NCBI GenBank assembly: GCA_032622095.1
Contig: CP136061.1
Span: 170,009,107-170,073,106, forward strand
Origin: Siphonodentalium dalli
Taxonomy: Eukaryota; Mollusca; Scaphopoda; Gadilida; Siphonodentaliidae
DNA: 64,000 nucleotides
Direction: 5' to 3'
Below the pieces are notes generated by a model. It saw only the letters and a program-made list of their open reading frames with translations, did no database searches and had not been told where the DNA came from. The stretch's first letter is position 1. The number at the start of each line of letters is the position of its first letter. A program made the translations under genes and the position numbers. Positions 61,683 to 64,000 of this stretch are shown here, one piece after another.

Positions 61683-64000
61683 TCACCAACACATACATAT
61701 ATAGGTATCCCCAACACATAAATATATAGGTATCCCCACCACATAAATATATAGGTATCCCCACCACATACATATATAGGTATCCCCACCACAAACATCT
61801 ATAGGTATCCCCACCACATTCATATATAGGTATCCCCACCACATACATATATAGGTATCCCCACCACATACAAATATAGGTATCCCCACCACATACATGT
61901 ATAGGTATCCCCGCCACACACATATATAGGTATCCCCGCCACATACATATATAGGTATCCCCGCCATATACATATATAGGAATTCCCGCCACATACACAT
62001 ATAGGTATTCCCGACTAACACATATATAGGTCTCCCCACCACACACATCTTTAGGTATCCCCAACCACGCACATATATAGGTATCCCCACCACACACATC
62101 TATAGGTATCCCCACCACACACATATATAGGTATCCCCACCACACACAGATATAGGTATGCCCATAACATACATATATAGGTATCCCCACCACATATATA
62201 TATAGGTATCCCACCACACACATATATATGTATCACCACCACACACATATATAGGTATCCCCGCCACATACATATATAGGTATCCCCGCCACACACATCT
62301 ATAGGTATCCCCACCACACACATATATAGGTATCTCCACCACATACATATATAGGTATCCCACCACACACATATATATGTATCACCACCACACACATATA
62401 TAGGTATCCCCACCACATACATATATAGGTATCCCCGCCACACACATATATAGGTCTCCCCACCACACACATCTATAGGTATCCCCACCACATACATCTA
62501 TAGGTATCCCCACCACATACATATATAGGTCTCCCCACCACATACATATATAGGTATCCCCACCACATACATATATAGGTATCCCCACCACATACATATA
62601 TAGGTATCCCCGCCACATACATATATAGGTATCCCCACCACACACATATATAGGTATCCCCGCCACACACATATATATGTCTCCCCACACACACATATAT
62701 AGGTATCCCCACCACATACATATATAGGTATCCTCACCACACACATATATATGTATTCCCACAACATACATATATAGGTCTCCCCACCAAATACATATAG
62801 ATGTATCCCCGCCACATACATATATAGGTATCCCCACCACATACATATATAGGTATCCCCGCCACATACATATATAGGTATCCCCACCACACACCTATAT
62901 AGGTATCCCCGCCACATACATATATAGGTATCCCCACCACACACATATATAGGTATCCCCACCACACACATCTATAGGTATCCCCACCACACACATCTAT
63001 AGGTATCCCCACTAAACACATCTATAGGTATCCCCACCACACAAATCTATAGGTATCCCCACCACACACATATATAGGTATCCCCACCACATACATATAT
63101 AGGTATCCCCTCCACACACATATATAGGTATCCCCACCACATACATATATAGGTATCCCCTCCACACACATATATAGGTATCCCCACCACATACATATAT
63201 AGGTATCCCCACCACATACATATATAGGTATCCCCACCGCATACATATATAGGTATCCCCACCACATACATCTATATGTATCCCCACCACACACATCTAT
63301 AGGTATCCCCACCACACACATATATAGGTATCCCCGCCACATACATATATAGGTATCCCCACCACATACATATATAGGTATCCCCACCACACACATATAT
63401 AGGTATGCCCACCACATACATATATGGGTATCACCACCACACACATATATAGGTATCTCCACCACAAACATCTATAGGTATCCCCACCACACACATATAG
63501 GTATCCCCACCACACACATCTATAGGTATCCCACCACACACATATATAGGTATCACCACCACATACATATATAGGTATCCCCGCCACAAACATATATAGG
63601 TATTCCCGCCACACAAATCTATATGTATCCCCACCACACACATATATAGGTATCCCCACCACATACATATATAGGTATCACCACCACACACATATATAGG
63701 TATCCCCACCACAGCCATATATAGGTATCACCACCACACACATATATAGGTATCCCCGCCACATACATATATAGGTATCCCCGCCACACACATATATAGG
63801 TATCCCCACCACATACATCTATAAGTATCCCCACCACATACATATATAGGTATCCACACCACACACATATATAGGTATCCCCACCACATACATATATAGG
63901 TCTCCCCACCACACTCATATATAGGTATCCCCACCACACACATATATAGGTATCCCAGCCACACATATATATAGGTATCCCCACCACACACATCTATATG
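61678..64000. repeat. 25-bp minisatellite array, right block
   Basis: Same unit and orientation as 1-10284, about 93 units to the end of the window and continuing beyond. Its variants (several tccacac and cacccat units) are mixed. No recognisable higher-order duplicate of the left block was found by eye. Confidence 0.97.

Noticed and set aside
61678-64000. Telomeric repeat
   Set aside because: The 25-bp unit contains no TTAGGG-like motif.

Overview
This is a eukaryotic, repeat-only window. I see no intact host gene, no prokaryotic signal and no virus genome. The mobile elements (AP-endonuclease LINE, Ty3/Gypsy pol, a Polinton-like ATPase gene) and the metazoan-type 5S rRNA sequence suggest an invertebrate animal, perhaps a marine lophotrochozoan such as a mollusc. 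That taxonomic guess is weak.

Layout. (1) 1-10284 is a 25-bp minisatellite with higher-order duplications. The same minisatellite, in the same orientation, returns at 61678-64000, so it flanks about 51 kb of other repeats. (2) 10303-25449 is a nest of decayed retroelements, nearly all on the minus strand. It holds a short LTR with polypurine tract (10303-10550), a broken ORF with a C2H2 finger and a TatD-nuclease-like region (11655-13782), a Gypsy integrase C-terminus ending in a PHD finger (13816-14523), a (GACA)n-tailed interspersed repeat (14530-15085) and a 5'-truncated LINE (15359-18260). Next come a Gypsy protease/RT/RNase H remnant (18284-21760) broken by a ~600-bp repeat (R1), a 260-bp tandem duplication (22555-23072), a second Gypsy RNase H/integrase remnant (23126-24858) and a second copy of the ~600-bp repeat (R2, 24859-25449). 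(3) 25450-26497 is unassigned and carries small hairpin repeats. (4) 26498-61682 is a complex satellite. It mixes a ~515-bp unit with a ~193-bp module that contains 5S rRNA-like sequence on the minus strand; at least 22 near full-length 5S-like copies are listed. (5) Inserted in that satellite is a 6,939-bp element (27262-34200) made of two inverted arms of about 2.6 kb around a 1.7-kb centre. It carries one intact ORF: a zinc-finger / polyQ / P-loop ATPase of the A32-like packaging type.

The three most interesting objects are the long-inverted-repeat ATPase element with its target-site duplication in the 5S satellite, the satellite itself, and the Gypsy 3' half in which a PHD-tailed integrase is followed 33 bp later by a zinc-finger/TatD-like ORF whose presumed metal ligands all appear replaced.

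Nothing here works as an operon or pathway. The only ORF that looks intact over a long length is the 578-residue ATPase; every other coding region shows frameshifts, stops or truncation. All family assignments come from motif recognition by eye and were not searched.
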